Part shown: positions 27,841 to 37,073 of the stretch, piece after piece | Position numbering within the stretch: position 1 is the first letter of the stretch | How the letters are laid out: each line of letters starts with the position of its first letter | DNA from: Methanobacterium_B sp963825335 | GTDB lineage: Archaea > Methanobacteriota > Methanobacteria > Methanobacteriales > Methanobacteriaceae | Assembly (NCBI GenBank): GCA_963825335.1 | Contig: CAWGSP010000001.1 | Location: 62,001-126,000, forward strand | DNA: 64,000 bases | Reading direction: 5' to 3' | Notes under the pieces: generated by a model | Seen by the model: the letters and a program-made list of their open reading frames with translations, nothing else | Databases searched by the model: none | Told to the model about the DNA's origin: nothing | Position numbers and translations under genes: made by a program

Positions 27841-29214
27841 TTAATTAGCTCCCCCAACAGTTGCCCTCGATACTCTGACATGGGGGCCGCCATCTCCAAC
27901 TGGAACAGTTTGTCCGCCCTTACCGCAGAATCCCACTCCCATCTTAAAGTCAGAACCTACTGCCTCTACATTATTTAAAATTTCCATGATACTACCAGAG
28001 AGCGAAACATCTCGAAGTGGGTCTTTGATCTCCCCATTCTTGATTAAAAATGATTCTGCAGCATTAAATTGGAATATTCCCTTACCTGTATCTACCTGTC
28101 CTCCCCTGGATCCCTTGAGATAGATACCATCGGCCATACCTTCTAATAATTCTTCAAATGATTGGTCTCCAGGTTCGAGATATGTGTTGCTCATCCTTAC
28201 AATTGGCTGATCACCAATAGATGACCGTGCATTACCAGATGATTTTATTCCAAGCTTCGATGCAGTCTCCCTTGAACTTAACAGTGATGACAGTACACCG
28301 TGGTCAACCAGGATATTTTTAGATGTCTTGGTACCCTCTGCATCGTATGGATAGTATCCAAATGCATCCATACTGGCATCGTCTACTATGGTTACAAGTT
28401 CGGATCCTATCTTAGTTCCCATTTTGTTTTTGAGTATAGAATCATTCTGCAGTATTAAATCAGCTTCTGATGCATGTCCCAATGCTTCGTGTATGAATAC
28501 TCCTGTCAATTCAGGGTCAAGGATAACTGGAAAACTTCCAGATGGGGGTGATGTGGCATCTAACAGTCTAACAGCTTTTGTTGCTGCTGTTCGTCCAAAA
28601 TTTTCTATATCTTCCCTGCTTATGATCTCAAATCCTCCAGAACCACCGATACTCTTGTGTCCAAACTGTATGGTTCCTTCTGATGCTGCCACAGCATTTA
28701 AGAACATGGCGACCCTGGACTCCTCCACTTCGATCGATGAACCTTCTGAATTCAGATAGATGGTACTTCCCTCACCATCCACGTAGTTGACAGTTGTACT
28801 GACTACCTTTTCAATATTTGCTGCTGCCTCTGCATCGTGCATAACATCCTTTTTTTCATCTAAGGGAACAGTTGATGGTTTTAATTTAGCCTTGGATTTG
28901 ACTTTATCTGTTGATGGTTCAACATCTGCGAGAACAACATCACTTTTAAGTGAATTAGCAAGTTTCAGCGCAGATTCTGCCATTTCATCTAACTTGGATA
29001 TTTGAGTTGTGAAACCAAATCCCCATGAACCATTCTTAAGGACCCTGATAGATCCACCAAAATCGGTTCCTGAACGTATTTCCTGGATCTTACCATCTTT
29101 CATGATAATTGCAGTATTTTGGCTTTCACTAACTCTTATATCGACATAATCTGCTTTGTTATCTATCAAATTAATTGTTTTTTTGAATAAATCCGGATCT
29201 AGTTGATCTTTCAT
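27841..29214 (-). CDS. tldD: TldD metalloprotease subunit
   Basis: 457 residues of the TldD/PmbA family. The zinc motif HExxxH is at H242-E243-A-L-G-H247 (IHEALGHASEAD), followed by the C-terminal GxxCGKGGQ region (GFCGKGGQTVPVGDGGP), marking the catalytic D-type subunit. In bacteria TldD/TldE process peptides such as microcins and antitoxins. The archaeal target is unknown. The inactive partner (TldE/PmbA type) is not in the window. Upstream of the AMMECR1 gene. Confidence 0.93.
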   Translation of the reverse strand: MKDQLDPDLFKKTINLIDNKADYVDIRVSESQNTAIIMKDGKIQEIRSGTDFGGSIRVLKNGSWGFGFTTQISKLDEMAESALKLANSLKSDVVLADVEPSTDKVKSKAKLKPSTVPLDEKKDVMHDAEAAANIEKVVSTTVNYVDGEGSTIYLNSEGSSIEVEESRVAMFLNAVAASEGTIQFGHKSIGGSGGFEIISREDIENFGRTAATKAVRLLDATSPPSGSFPVILDPELTGVFIHEALGHASEADLILQNDSILKNKMGTKIGSELVTIVDDASMDAFGYYPYDAEGTKTSKNILVDHGVLSSLLSSRETASKLGIKSSGNARSSIGDQPIVRMSNTYLEPGDQSFEELLEGMADGIYLKGSRGGQVDTGKGIFQFNAAESFLIKNGEIKDPLRDVSLSGSIMEILNNVEAVGSDFKMGVGFCGKGGQTVPVGDGGPHVRVSRATVGGAN

Positions 29215-29572
29215 GGTATCTCCCTACTTTTCTGTAATTAACTATGATCTTCATGTAATATAATTTATTTTGAGAACTCATGAGTCATATTAAATATTTG
29301 GTGAAAACATTTTTTTAGAAAATATTCAACAGAACAGTTAATACCAACTGTTGGATGAATATAAATGAAATATGGGGTCTTTGCATTTCAAACTATCAGA
29401 TCCTAATCTAAAACAATATGATGTAATAAAATTCTGTTGGCAACTATATTAACTCTGTGACCCTGTCCACCACAATTATATCCCATAATCGTTATTGGTT
29501 GATTGTAAATCCCTGAATATTCATGATTCAATATAAATTGGGTGGATTTAAATGTTGAAATAAAAAAAATTT
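29215..29572. other. Intergenic, nothing recognised
   Basis: 358 bases between the tldD start and the end of the next minus-strand gene. No supported ORF or repeat. Confidence 0.4.
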
Positions 29573-30064
29573 TTAATAATCTTCGAGTAGTTCTGTCATG
29601 TAATCAAATAATTCAGGATATTTTGAACGGAATACTCCTGGATCAGATTCGATCTGTTCTTTTATCATTTCTATAGAATCACTGGACAGTGTTCGAAGAT
29701 TGTGTGATATTGCAGCATGTTCCTCCATGACTATGTCATGAATACTTTTATATCCTTCAATCTCTTCTGGATCTATGTCCGCTTGGCTTTGAATCTCAGC
29801 TGCTGTTTTCATTTCCTCCAAGTGTTCTATGAGGGTTGGATTTGTGTTTTCTTCTGTTATCAAGTCATCGATACGTTTTTGTATGTCTTCAACCGATGGT
29901 AGTGAATACCTGTCTTTTCCCATTAATTTAAAAATATCCAACATACCTATTCCTGTTTGAGCATAGTCATCAGTCAGACCAGTAGGTTCTTTGAGAAGGG
30001 AATTTCTGTTCTTTAACATATTCAATTCTTTTGGTAATCGTTTCATAGTTTCGTCATTCATCAT
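29573..30064 (-). CDS. Hypothetical helical protein
   Basis: 163 residues from MMNDETMKRLPKEL. Strongly acidic and largely helical, with no membrane segments, cysteines or catalytic motif. I do not recognise a family. The ATG at 30064 overlaps the stop of the 80-residue gene before it (ATGA), so the two are translationally coupled and probably act together. The ORF is open a few codons further upstream, but the overlap start is more credible. Confidence 0.65.
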   Translation of the reverse strand: MMNDETMKRLPKELNMLKNRNSLLKEPTGLTDDYAQTGIGMLDIFKLMGKDRYSLPSVEDIQKRIDDLITEENTNPTLIEHLEEMKTAAEIQSQADIDPEEIEGYKSIHDIVMEEHAAISHNLRTLSSDSIEMIKEQIESDPGVFRSKYPELFDYMTELLEDY

Positions 30065-30303
30065 AAACCACAACACTGTTTAGGTTCAGTCTCATTAATA
30101 TGCTCAATAAATTGGCTTAACTCCACAATTTCATTCGGACTTAAGGTAATTTCCTCGACAGTTTGCACCGCACCTTCATTGAGCTTACCATTTATCTCTT
30201 CAAGCAGTCTAATAATGGTATAATAACCATTTTTATACCGGACTTTTGTTGTTATGACCCCTTTCAAGGTGTAATTTTTTTGTCCTATTACTATTTCTTG
30301 CAA
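30061..30303 (-). CDS. Hypothetical 80-residue protein with C-terminal CCGL
   Basis: A short beta-then-helix protein (EIVIGQKNYTLKGVITTKVRY, then a charged helix) ending KQCCGL. The adjacent cysteines at the extreme C-terminus are notable, because a CCG is also the core of the two microproteins in this window, although the rest is unrelated. No family recognised. Coupled to the next gene by an ATGA overlap. Confidence 0.6.
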   Translation of the reverse strand: MQEIVIGQKNYTLKGVITTKVRYKNGYYTIIRLLEEINGKLNEGAVQTVEEITLSPNEIVELSQFIEHINETEPKQCCGL

Positions 30304-31302
30304 TATTTAAACTCCACTCATATCTATAATAAAATTTATTAGCACTAAATCTTATGGACGTTGATCGTAATGAATATATCCTTAATATTCAATCAAAAAT
30401 AAATATCTTAAATCAAATATTATGGTATCATAAATGTAACATGCAATATTATAGATAAACTTTAGACTTGTAGGCATCATGTGGGGTGTTGTAGTGTTTG
30501 GTTGAAATCAGCAGGTATAATTAAATATGGTGCTGTATCCAAACATGCCAAGTTATAGTTAACTCCGACTGTCGAATATCTATTGTATTAAACAGCACTA
30601 GCGAAGTATATAATCATCAGTACGTTAATTAGGTTTATATTACTCCATTTATACGACTATATTAAATTCCGCTTGAGAATATGTTACATTACCCTTCTTA
30701 GGAGACCATAATGTAATATTATCATCATTAATATCGACTAATGACATGCTCGGACATAAGATCCATCTTTAATCTGCACAATCACCTGTGTCATATTATA
30801 AAGAGGTGATTATCCTGTTGAACTATGTGTATTCGTTCTAGTTAGTATAATTAAGGTTGAATGTAAAAGTTTAACTATATAAAATTTACATATAATTGCA
30901 TGAAAAAGTATTATTTGATTGTTTAACATTGACGAATAAGATCATGAACACTAAAATAATAAATCAAAGAAAAAAATGACAATAAACTTACCATATGAAT
31001 TAGAAATAGAATTCAGATGCACTGTCCAACCATTATGCAGGGGCAGAAATGAAAAACTCTCATATTGTGCAACAGAAGCTATAAGAATGATGCAAAATAA
31101 ATATCTTAAATGAGATAGTACTAATAAAATTTTCATTTAAGTTCTTATTTGTTTGTTTTTTTGAGTAATTGATTCTATATTTCTATTGATTAAGAATTCG
31201 TTATATACTGGGAATTAAACAAGCTGAATAGGTTGATAGGAACCTAAAATTTTTTGTGTTATAAATTAATTAAAGACAATCATATCATGATATTAAGAAA
31301 AG
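30304..31302. other. Long non-coding gap
   Basis: About 1 kb with no conserved gene. One 45-codon plus-strand ORF (30976-31113) has three cysteines (FRCTVQPLCRGRNEKLSYC) but no ribosome site, and is weak. An inverted repeat lies at 30780-30811. The rest resembles AT-rich spacer or decayed sequence. Confidence 0.4.
30780..30811. repeat. Inverted repeat, 8-bp arms
   Basis: AATCACCT (30780-30787) and AGGTGATT (30804-30811) are perfect complements around a 16-base centre. It could be a regulator site or an RNA hairpin. The arm contains an AGGTGAT string that would look like a ribosome site in RNA. No gene start follows at the right distance. Confidence 0.35.
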
Positions 31303-31314
31303 TAATATATAATA
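31303..31314 (+). promoter_or_regulatory. TATA box of the 31-residue microgene
   Basis: TAATATATAATA, placed so that transcription would start near 31333, leaving a leader of about 22 bases that contains the GGAGGTGA ribosome site of the microgene. Confidence 0.4.
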
Positions 31315-31354
31315 TCGTGAAGCATAATCTATATAAAACACCGGAGGTGAAAAT

Positions 31355-31450
31355 GTGCTAGCTAAATTCGACCTACAACACTTCTGTTGCGGACCTAAAG
31401 GTTGCGAAATAGAAATAGTTTATGGTGAAATGATGGATGCAGAGGATTAA
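31355..31450 (+). CDS. 31-residue Cys microprotein, copy 1
   Basis: GTG-started 31-codon gene with a near-perfect GGAGGTGA ribosome site four bases before it. Layout: basic/aromatic start (residues 1-10), core HFCCGPKGC at 9-17 with C11, C12 and C17, a beta-like EIEIVYG (18-24), and an acidic end EMMDAED. A second copy lies at 42254-42349. The two differ at 3 conservative residues (positions 3, 19, 31) while eight other codons differ silently, so the peptide is under selection. Three cysteines suggest metal, cluster or sulfur binding. It sits 106 bases upstream of the homocysteine sulfur-insertion operon. No family recognised. Confidence 0.85.
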   Translation: MLAKFDLQHFCCGPKGCEIEIVYGEMMDAED

Positions 31451-31556
31451 TTTATAAATTTTAGGTTAATACATTTTTCAACTTTATTTTTTTATTTTAA
31501 TACTTTTTATGATAATATAAACTGTTAACCCAAGTTATGATGGTGGAAGTGAAATA

Positions 31557-33101
31557 ATGAAGACCATTGAAGAGATAAATCTGAAGATCAAAGATGGAGA
31601 TGCAGTTGTTGTTACAGCAGCTGAGATGAGCCAAATAGTTAGAGAAAACGGTGCAGAAAAAGCTGCAGAAGATATTGATGTGGTTACAACCGGGACATTT
31701 GGTGCAATGTGTTCTTCAGGAGCCTTTTTGAACTTCGGCCATACAGATCCACCAATAAAAATGACAAAAACATTCTTGAACGGTGTTGAAGCCTATTCTG
31801 GACTTGCAGCTGTTGATAGTTATATAGGGGCCACTCAACCAAGCAAAAATCCCGAAATTGGAATTGAATACGGTGGGGCACATGTGATGGAAGATCTGAT
31901 ACGGGGTAGAGATATTGAACTCATAGCAGAATCCTATGGAACCGATTGTTATCCATTAAAAGAAGTTAGAACCCATTTAAATATTGACAATCTTAACGAA
32001 GCTATAATGGTAAATCCACGTAACTCCTACCAGAATTATGCTGCAGCTGTTAATTCAACCGATGAAACACTCTACACCTATATGGGTACTCTCCTACCAA
32101 ACATGGGTAACGTGAGTTTTTCGAGTGCAGGAAGCCTAAGCCCACTTTTAAACGACCCATATTTCCGAACAATAGGCATAGGAACTAGAATATTCCTCTG
32201 TGGTAGTGAGGGATATGTGATTGGAGAAGGCACACAACACAACACCGAAGTTCAAAGGAAAAATGGGGTTCCCACAGATGGTGCAGGTACACTGATGCTC
32301 AAGGGAGATATGAAGAAAATGGACCCTGATTATGTCCGCGGTGCAACCATGCCCAAATACGGTTCAACACTTTACATTGGAGCAGGAATACCAATACCCA
32401 TATTGAACAGTGATATAGCTCAAAGAACATCCATAACAGATGAAGAGATTACCTGTCATGTCATGGATTATGGAGTTCCAAGACGTAACAAACCAATGGT
32501 CTTGGAAACTAATTACAAAGAACTAAGAAGTGGGAGTGTCGAAATAAATGGCATCGAAGTCAAATCATCACCATTATCATCCTACAAAAAATCACTCGAA
32601 ATAGCATCAAAACTCAAAGACTGGATAGATAAGGGAGAGTTTATGCTTACTAATCCGGTTAAAATGCTTGCATCTGAAGGAATAAGTCCCAAACCCCTGA
32701 CTGTAAGGCGCCAAGCTGTTTTTGTGAATGATATTCAGAGTAAACCGCTTATTCTAGCCAGTTTTAATGACGCTATCACAGATGTTGCAAAAAAACTTGT
32801 GGATAACAACGTAAATCACCTGCCAGTTGTTGACGATGATCAAAAGCTACTGGGCATTGTAACTTCATGGGATATTGCAAATGCTGTTGCAAAGGGCGAA
32901 AACAGATTAAAGGATGTCATGACAAAAAAAGTCATAATAGCCCGGGAAGATGAACCTGTAGATGTTATAGCACGCCGTATAGATAAACATGAAATATCGG
33001 GACTGCCCATTATTGATAAGAACAACAGAGTAAAGGGTATGATAACAGCAGAAGATATATCGAGATTGATGTGTGCGAAAACTCAAAAGGAGGGAATCTA
33101 A
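31557..33101 (+). CDS. L-aspartate semialdehyde sulfurtransferase (homocysteine biosynthesis, DUF39-CBS)
   Basis: 514 residues. The MJ0100/MA1821-type protein converts aspartate semialdehyde and sulfide-level sulfur to homocysteine, the methanogen alternative to homoserine acylation. The DUF39 domain fills about 1-370 (GTFGAMCSSGAFLNFGHTDPP, LCGSEGYVIGEGTQHN). Two CBS motifs follow at about 395-510; in MJ0100 the CBS pair binds SAM/MTA, so product feedback is plausible. The stop overlaps the start of the ferredoxin partner (TAATG). The start has GGTGGAAGTGA. Confidence 0.92.
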   Translation: MKTIEEINLKIKDGDAVVVTAAEMSQIVRENGAEKAAEDIDVVTTGTFGAMCSSGAFLNFGHTDPPIKMTKTFLNGVEAYSGLAAVDSYIGATQPSKNPEIGIEYGGAHVMEDLIRGRDIELIAESYGTDCYPLKEVRTHLNIDNLNEAIMVNPRNSYQNYAAAVNSTDETLYTYMGTLLPNMGNVSFSSAGSLSPLLNDPYFRTIGIGTRIFLCGSEGYVIGEGTQHNTEVQRKNGVPTDGAGTLMLKGDMKKMDPDYVRGATMPKYGSTLYIGAGIPIPILNSDIAQRTSITDEEITCHVMDYGVPRRNKPMVLETNYKELRSGSVEINGIEVKSSPLSSYKKSLEIASKLKDWIDKGEFMLTNPVKMLASEGISPKPLTVRRQAVFVNDIQSKPLILASFNDAITDVAKKLVDNNVNHLPVVDDDQKLLGIVTSWDIANAVAKGENRLKDVMTKKVIIAREDEPVDVIARRIDKHEISGLPIIDKNNRVKGMITAEDISRLMCAKTQKEGI

Positions 33102-33487
33102 TGAAAGCCTGGCTGAAATTTTCCCCAAAAATGGTAAACCAAACTGTAGTCACCAACATGATCAAAAAATATGATGTCAACTTCAACATACTCCGTGCAG
33201 ATATCAACCCAAACGGCGGTATAATGCTCGTAGAAATAGTAGGATCCGATGTTGACGCAGCTATTGAATACATAGAAAGGGAAGGCATTGAAGTAAGCCC
33301 AATTAAAAGGGTTGTAAAAAAAGACGAAGAACTCTGCATAGATTGTGGTGCATGTATTTCACTGTGTCCAGTTAAAGCTATTTCACTTGATAATGATTGG
33401 ACAGTCTGTGTTGATGACAATGAATGTATAGGTTGTAAAGTATGCACATATTCATGCCCAACAAAGGCAATAAAAGTCGTAGAATAG
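33101..33487 (+). CDS. Sulfurtransferase iron-sulfur subunit (NIL domain + 2[4Fe-4S])
   Basis: 128 residues. The N-terminal NIL domain (about 1-78) is followed by two ferredoxin motifs, CIDCGACISLCPVKAI and CIGCKVCTYSCPTKAI. This is the MA1822-type partner needed with the DUF39 protein for homocysteine formation; it presumably supplies electrons or carries sulfur. GGAGGGAA precedes the ATG, which overlaps the upstream stop by one base. An ORF start at 33071 inside the upstream gene is rejected. Confidence 0.92.
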   Translation: MKAWLKFSPKMVNQTVVTNMIKKYDVNFNILRADINPNGGIMLVEIVGSDVDAAIEYIEREGIEVSPIKRVVKKDEELCIDCGACISLCPVKAISLDNDWTVCVDDNECIGCKVCTYSCPTKAIKVVE

Positions 33488-33711
33488 ATCCAAATCGATT
33501 TACACGATCCTTTAATGGATTTGGATATTCTTATCATCCATTTTCATCCAAAAAATAGTATAGTTATAGGGTAATGTCTGATCATCATGAATTAAATCTA
33601 GATAAATGAATTTTTTCAAAAATCTGCAAAATTCATTAAAAATTGTTCATTGAAACCTGACAATAGTCAGGAATCCATGTGGAAAATATACGACTAAAAT
33701 AGTTTTAGTCA

Positions 33712-34545
33712 TTAAAACTCCTTTAAAATTCTTTTTCTTGCTTCACCAATTGTGAGTGGATAAGGTTTCTTAAAGGGAAGTTTATCTTCCTTTTCTAAAA
33801 TTTCCATTAGATGGGCTATTCTTGGAAGTCTTAAATTAGCTCCCCTAATGGTTTTGACATCCTCGAACACTTCTTGTGGAGTTCCCTCTTTGATGATGTT
33901 TCCTTCACTGATAATATAAACAGTCGATGCATAAAGCGGTACCAGGTCCACATCGTGTGTTGATATGATTATGGTCATACCCTCGGTGTTGAGTTGATAG
34001 AGTAGCCTTAATATTTGAGATGCACCTTTAGGATCTAAACCGCTTGTTGGCTCGTCCAGTACCATTATTTTAGGTTTCATTGCAAGGATCCCTGCAATCG
34101 CAACCCTCTTCTTCTGACCACCGCTTAGATGGTGCGGAGGTCTTTTTTCAAATCCATCCATTCCGACACGTAGGAGAGATTCATGAACCCTTTCATCCAC
34201 CTCTTCTATGGACATGCCCATGTTCATGGGTCCAAACGCAACATCTTCAAGTACTGTTGGTGCAAAGAGTTGATCATCAGGATTTTGAAAAACGATCCCC
34301 ACCTTCTGCCTCAATCTCATCAGATCTTTTTTATCATAACCCACCTCTTCACCGTCTACAACAACACTGCCAGAAGAAGGTTTTAATATGCCGTTGAAAT
34401 GAAGGAAAAGAGTGGACTTCCCTGCCCCGTTAGGGCCTAATAGTGCCACAATTTTGCCCTCCTCTGCATTGAAGTTAACTTTTTCAAGGGCTTTAGTACC
34501 ATCGGGATATGCATATTTAATGTCCTTAGTTTCAATGATTTTCAT
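33712..34545 (-). CDS. CbiO/EcfA-type ABC transporter ATPase
   Basis: 277 residues. Walker A GPNGAGKST (about 37-45), Q-loop VFQNPDDQLFAPTV with the ECF-type DDQLF, signature LSGGQKKR, and Walker B IMVLDEPTSGLDP. This is the energising subunit of cobalt, nickel or vitamin ECF transporters. The membrane components (CbiM/N/Q or EcfS/T) are not adjacent, so its transporter must be encoded elsewhere or the operon has been broken. GGGG precedes the ATG. Confidence 0.9.
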   Translation of the reverse strand: MKIIETKDIKYAYPDGTKALEKVNFNAEEGKIVALLGPNGAGKSTLFLHFNGILKPSSGSVVVDGEEVGYDKKDLMRLRQKVGIVFQNPDDQLFAPTVLEDVAFGPMNMGMSIEEVDERVHESLLRVGMDGFEKRPPHHLSGGQKKRVAIAGILAMKPKIMVLDEPTSGLDPKGASQILRLLYQLNTEGMTIIISTHDVDLVPLYASTVYIISEGNIIKEGTPQEVFEDVKTIRGANLRLPRIAHLMEILEKEDKLPFKKPYPLTIGEARKRILKEF

Positions 34546-35087
34546 TTTAATCGTCCCCTTTAAGATATATGGATAAAAATTTTAATTTTTTTTATAGGCT
34601 CGCCATTGGATTGAAATCTAGTTTAGTAAACCAGATAATAGTGCGAGTATCAGCATTGATTAAAAGCACTAACAGATATATTTTTGATATACCAATAAAT
34701 TTAATTTCTTGATCTGCATGAACCATCCTTAAATACAGTTAATAATAGATTAATCAAATAAAAACGCTTCACATAATTATATTGTCCCCATCCCAGCATC
34801 ATATTTCTTATAAATTGTTGTGAGAAGAGCAACTGTCCATTACCAAGTACATTATATTCTCCACCAGTAGTTAGGATACTGTAAATAAATGTTTATAAAT
34901 ATTGCCCATGTGTGATCCAAAAAAAATGGATATGGTTTAACTTCGATTTATATAAAAATTTTAATGAAAAAAAAAACCATTTTATTATGTGAATATTTTT
35001 ATGGTACAGATATATTACAAATCAGCATCCATATTAATTCATCGAACTCAAATGATCCTTAATATCAAATGAAATGAGGGAAAATCT
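34546..35087. other. Intergenic, possible decayed reading frame
   Basis: 542 bases. On the minus strand a 64-codon frame without a start (about 34678-34872) reads TTGGEYNVLGNGQLLFSQQF and similar, and could be a gene remnant upstream of the ATPase; this is weak. The nitroreductase promoter side is AT-rich with no clear element. Confidence 0.3.
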
Positions 35088-35834
35088 ATGGAAATAAAAG
35101 ACCTGTATCCTGTAATATTTAAAAGAAGATCCATTCGAAAATATGATCAATCCCCACTCAAACAAGACACCCTTGATGAGATAAGGGAATATATCGCCAA
35201 TTTAACTCCTCTTTACGATGATATTAAAACAGAAATAAAAATTGTATCATCTTCTGATGTTAAAACTAAATATATAATGAAAAAGGCTCCGCATTACCTT
35301 GCAGTATTCTCAGAAGTTAAACCCGGCCACTTAACAAATGTAGGCTTCATGTTGCAACAGATGGATTTGATACTATCGGCCAAGGGTATTGGTGCATGCT
35401 GGCAGGAGATTCCAAGCCTTACAAAGGAAGCTTTGAAAATTTCAGATCTTAAATTCATAATTTTACTAGCCTTTGGTAAACCATTAGAGCCATTGTACAG
35501 AGAGAACCTCTCAGAATTCAAGAGAAAGTCACTTGAAAAAATCAGCGACTTCAGTGGAGACAACGAATTATTAGAACCAGCCCGCATAGCCCCATCCGCT
35601 ACAAACAATCAACCATGGTTTTTCACAGGAAATAATAAGCTGATACACATTTATTCCTCCAAACCCAATATCCTGAAGTCTATTCTACTAAAAAAGACAA
35701 TCCCTATCGATATTGGCATTGCAATTTGTCATTTGAAGGTAGCAGCCGAACAATTCAACAAAAAATCTGAAATTATCTCAGATACCACAACGAGGGATGG
35801 ATACGAATATTTTGCAACCATGAAATTGGAATAA
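35088..35834 (+). CDS. Nitroreductase-family protein (TM1586-like)
   Basis: 248 residues formed of two nitroreductase-like halves in one chain, as in TM1586. The first half opens VIFKRRSIRKYDQSPLKQDTLDEI, and the second has EPARIAPSATNNQPWFFTG, the usual FMN-pocket region. It probably binds FMN and reduces an unknown substrate. GAGGG precedes the ATG. Monocistronic. Confidence 0.87.
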   Translation: MEIKDLYPVIFKRRSIRKYDQSPLKQDTLDEIREYIANLTPLYDDIKTEIKIVSSSDVKTKYIMKKAPHYLAVFSEVKPGHLTNVGFMLQQMDLILSAKGIGACWQEIPSLTKEALKISDLKFIILLAFGKPLEPLYRENLSEFKRKSLEKISDFSGDNELLEPARIAPSATNNQPWFFTGNNKLIHIYSSKPNILKSILLKKTIPIDIGIAICHLKVAAEQFNKKSEIISDTTTRDGYEYFATMKLE

Positions 35835-35969
35835 AAATAAATGTGAATAGGTTTTAAACAAAATAACTGTTGTCGGGTTGATATCTCTCTATTTACCTCG
35901 GGTCATGTGTGATGGGTTTCTGAAATCCCCAAATTTTGAAAATATAAAAAATATAAAAAGAGAACTTAT

Positions 35970-36218
35970 CTAATACTTATCGTTTCCATCTTCATCAAAG
36001 TAAAACGAAGATTTTTCACGGCCATTGATGAGGTTATAAACATACGATGCACCAACAACAGAAAATAAAAATGACACTGCCAAAAGGAACTGGTGGGTTA
36101 ACACATTAGATGATGGTGAAAACCCGTACATATAGTAGAATCCCTGGATAGCAGCGAATCCAATGACAATAAACGCGACAACAGCACCAAATAATCCCCT
36201 TAATTTACTACGATCCAT
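35970..36218 (-). CDS. Hypothetical two-helix membrane protein
   Basis: 82 residues from MDRSKLRGLFGAVVAFIVIG, with hydrophobic helices at about 8-28 and 42-62 and an acidic tail ending DEDGNDKY. The ORF extends 14 codons further (36260), but AGTGAT before the internal ATG favours 36218. No family recognised. Confidence 0.6.
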   Translation of the reverse strand: MDRSKLRGLFGAVVAFIVIGFAAIQGFYYMYGFSPSSNVLTHQFLLAVSFLFSVVGASYVYNLINGREKSSFYFDEDGNDKY

Positions 36219-36422
36219 ACATATCACTTCTAAATTTTTAATACCATATAAAACATACAAAGTTTGAATTATGTGAACTAAATTTTTATAATATTTTTAT
36301 AGCCTATTAATTTCAATTATTTACCATGTTATTAATATTATGCTTTCATGAAAATTTTTTTTATCATTCCTAGAAAATGGATGCAAACTTATTTTAAAAC
36401 GATCCTAACTACTAATATAATC

Positions 36423-37073
36423 ATGGAAGTTAAAAATAGGATAATACTTGCACTTGACCTTCAAACTATTGGAGAAGCATTGAAGGTTGTTAACTGTGTA
36501 AAAAATCATATAAACACGATCAAAATTGGTTACCCCCTTGTACTTGCAGAAGGGCTCGAATGTATATCAAAAGTTAAGGAAACATCTGAATGCAAAGTAA
36601 TAGCAGATTTTAAGGTTGCAGATATCCCTGAAACTAACCGTAAAATAGCTGATGAAACCTTCAAAGCCGGAGCAGACGCAATAATAGTGCATGGTTTCGT
36701 TGGACAAGACAGTGTCGAGGCATGTGTAGATTCAGCTGATAAATATGATAAAGATGTTTTTCTCTTGACTGAAATGTCCCATCCCGGAGCATCCCAATTT
36801 CTTCAAGGTCAAGGCGAGAAAATAGCACTGATGGGTATTGAAATGGGCATAAAAAATTATGTAGCTCCATCAACCAAGCTCAACAGACTCGCTAAAATCC
36901 GGACTGTGGTTGGTAGCGATTCATTCATCATATCACCAGGTGTTGGTGTTCAAGGTGGAGATCCTAAACAAACATTAGAATTTGCAGACGCATTAATCAT
37001 TGGACGGTCAATTTATTCTTCTAATAGTCCTGAAAAAGCTGTTAAGTCCATTATAGATGGTATCAAATTTTAG
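36423..37073 (+). CDS. pyrF: PyrF, orotidine 5'-phosphate decarboxylase
   Basis: 216 residues from MEVKNRIILALDLQ. The last step of UMP synthesis. The catalytic charge network appears as DFKVADIPETN (D-x-K-x-x-D), with IIVHGFVG and the phosphate-binding end ISPGVGVQGGDPKQTLEFADALIIGRSIY. The ORF is open for 25 codons upstream (36348), but archaeal PyrF begins at about this methionine. The 3' end overlaps the convergent membrane-protein gene by 66 bases. Confidence 0.95.
   Translation: MEVKNRIILALDLQTIGEALKVVNCVKNHINTIKIGYPLVLAEGLECISKVKETSECKVIADFKVADIPETNRKIADETFKAGADAIIVHGFVGQDSVEACVDSADKYDKDVFLLTEMSHPGASQFLQGQGEKIALMGIEMGIKNYVAPSTKLNRLAKIRTVVGSDSFIISPGVGVQGGDPKQTLEFADALIIGRSIYSSNSPEKAVKSIIDGIKF

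Noticed and set aside
30951..31136. 61-codon minus-strand ORF
   Set aside because: No ribosome site; hydrophobic run is expected by chance in AT-rich DNA.
33010..33537. 175-codon minus-strand ORF
   Set aside because: Antisense to the sulfurtransferase genes, Ser/Thr-rich shadow product; the plus-strand genes are clear.
34858..34872. Tiny ORF with GGTGGAG site on the minus strand (MYLVMDSCSSHNNL)
   Set aside because: Fourteen codons, no second copy and no conservation evidence.
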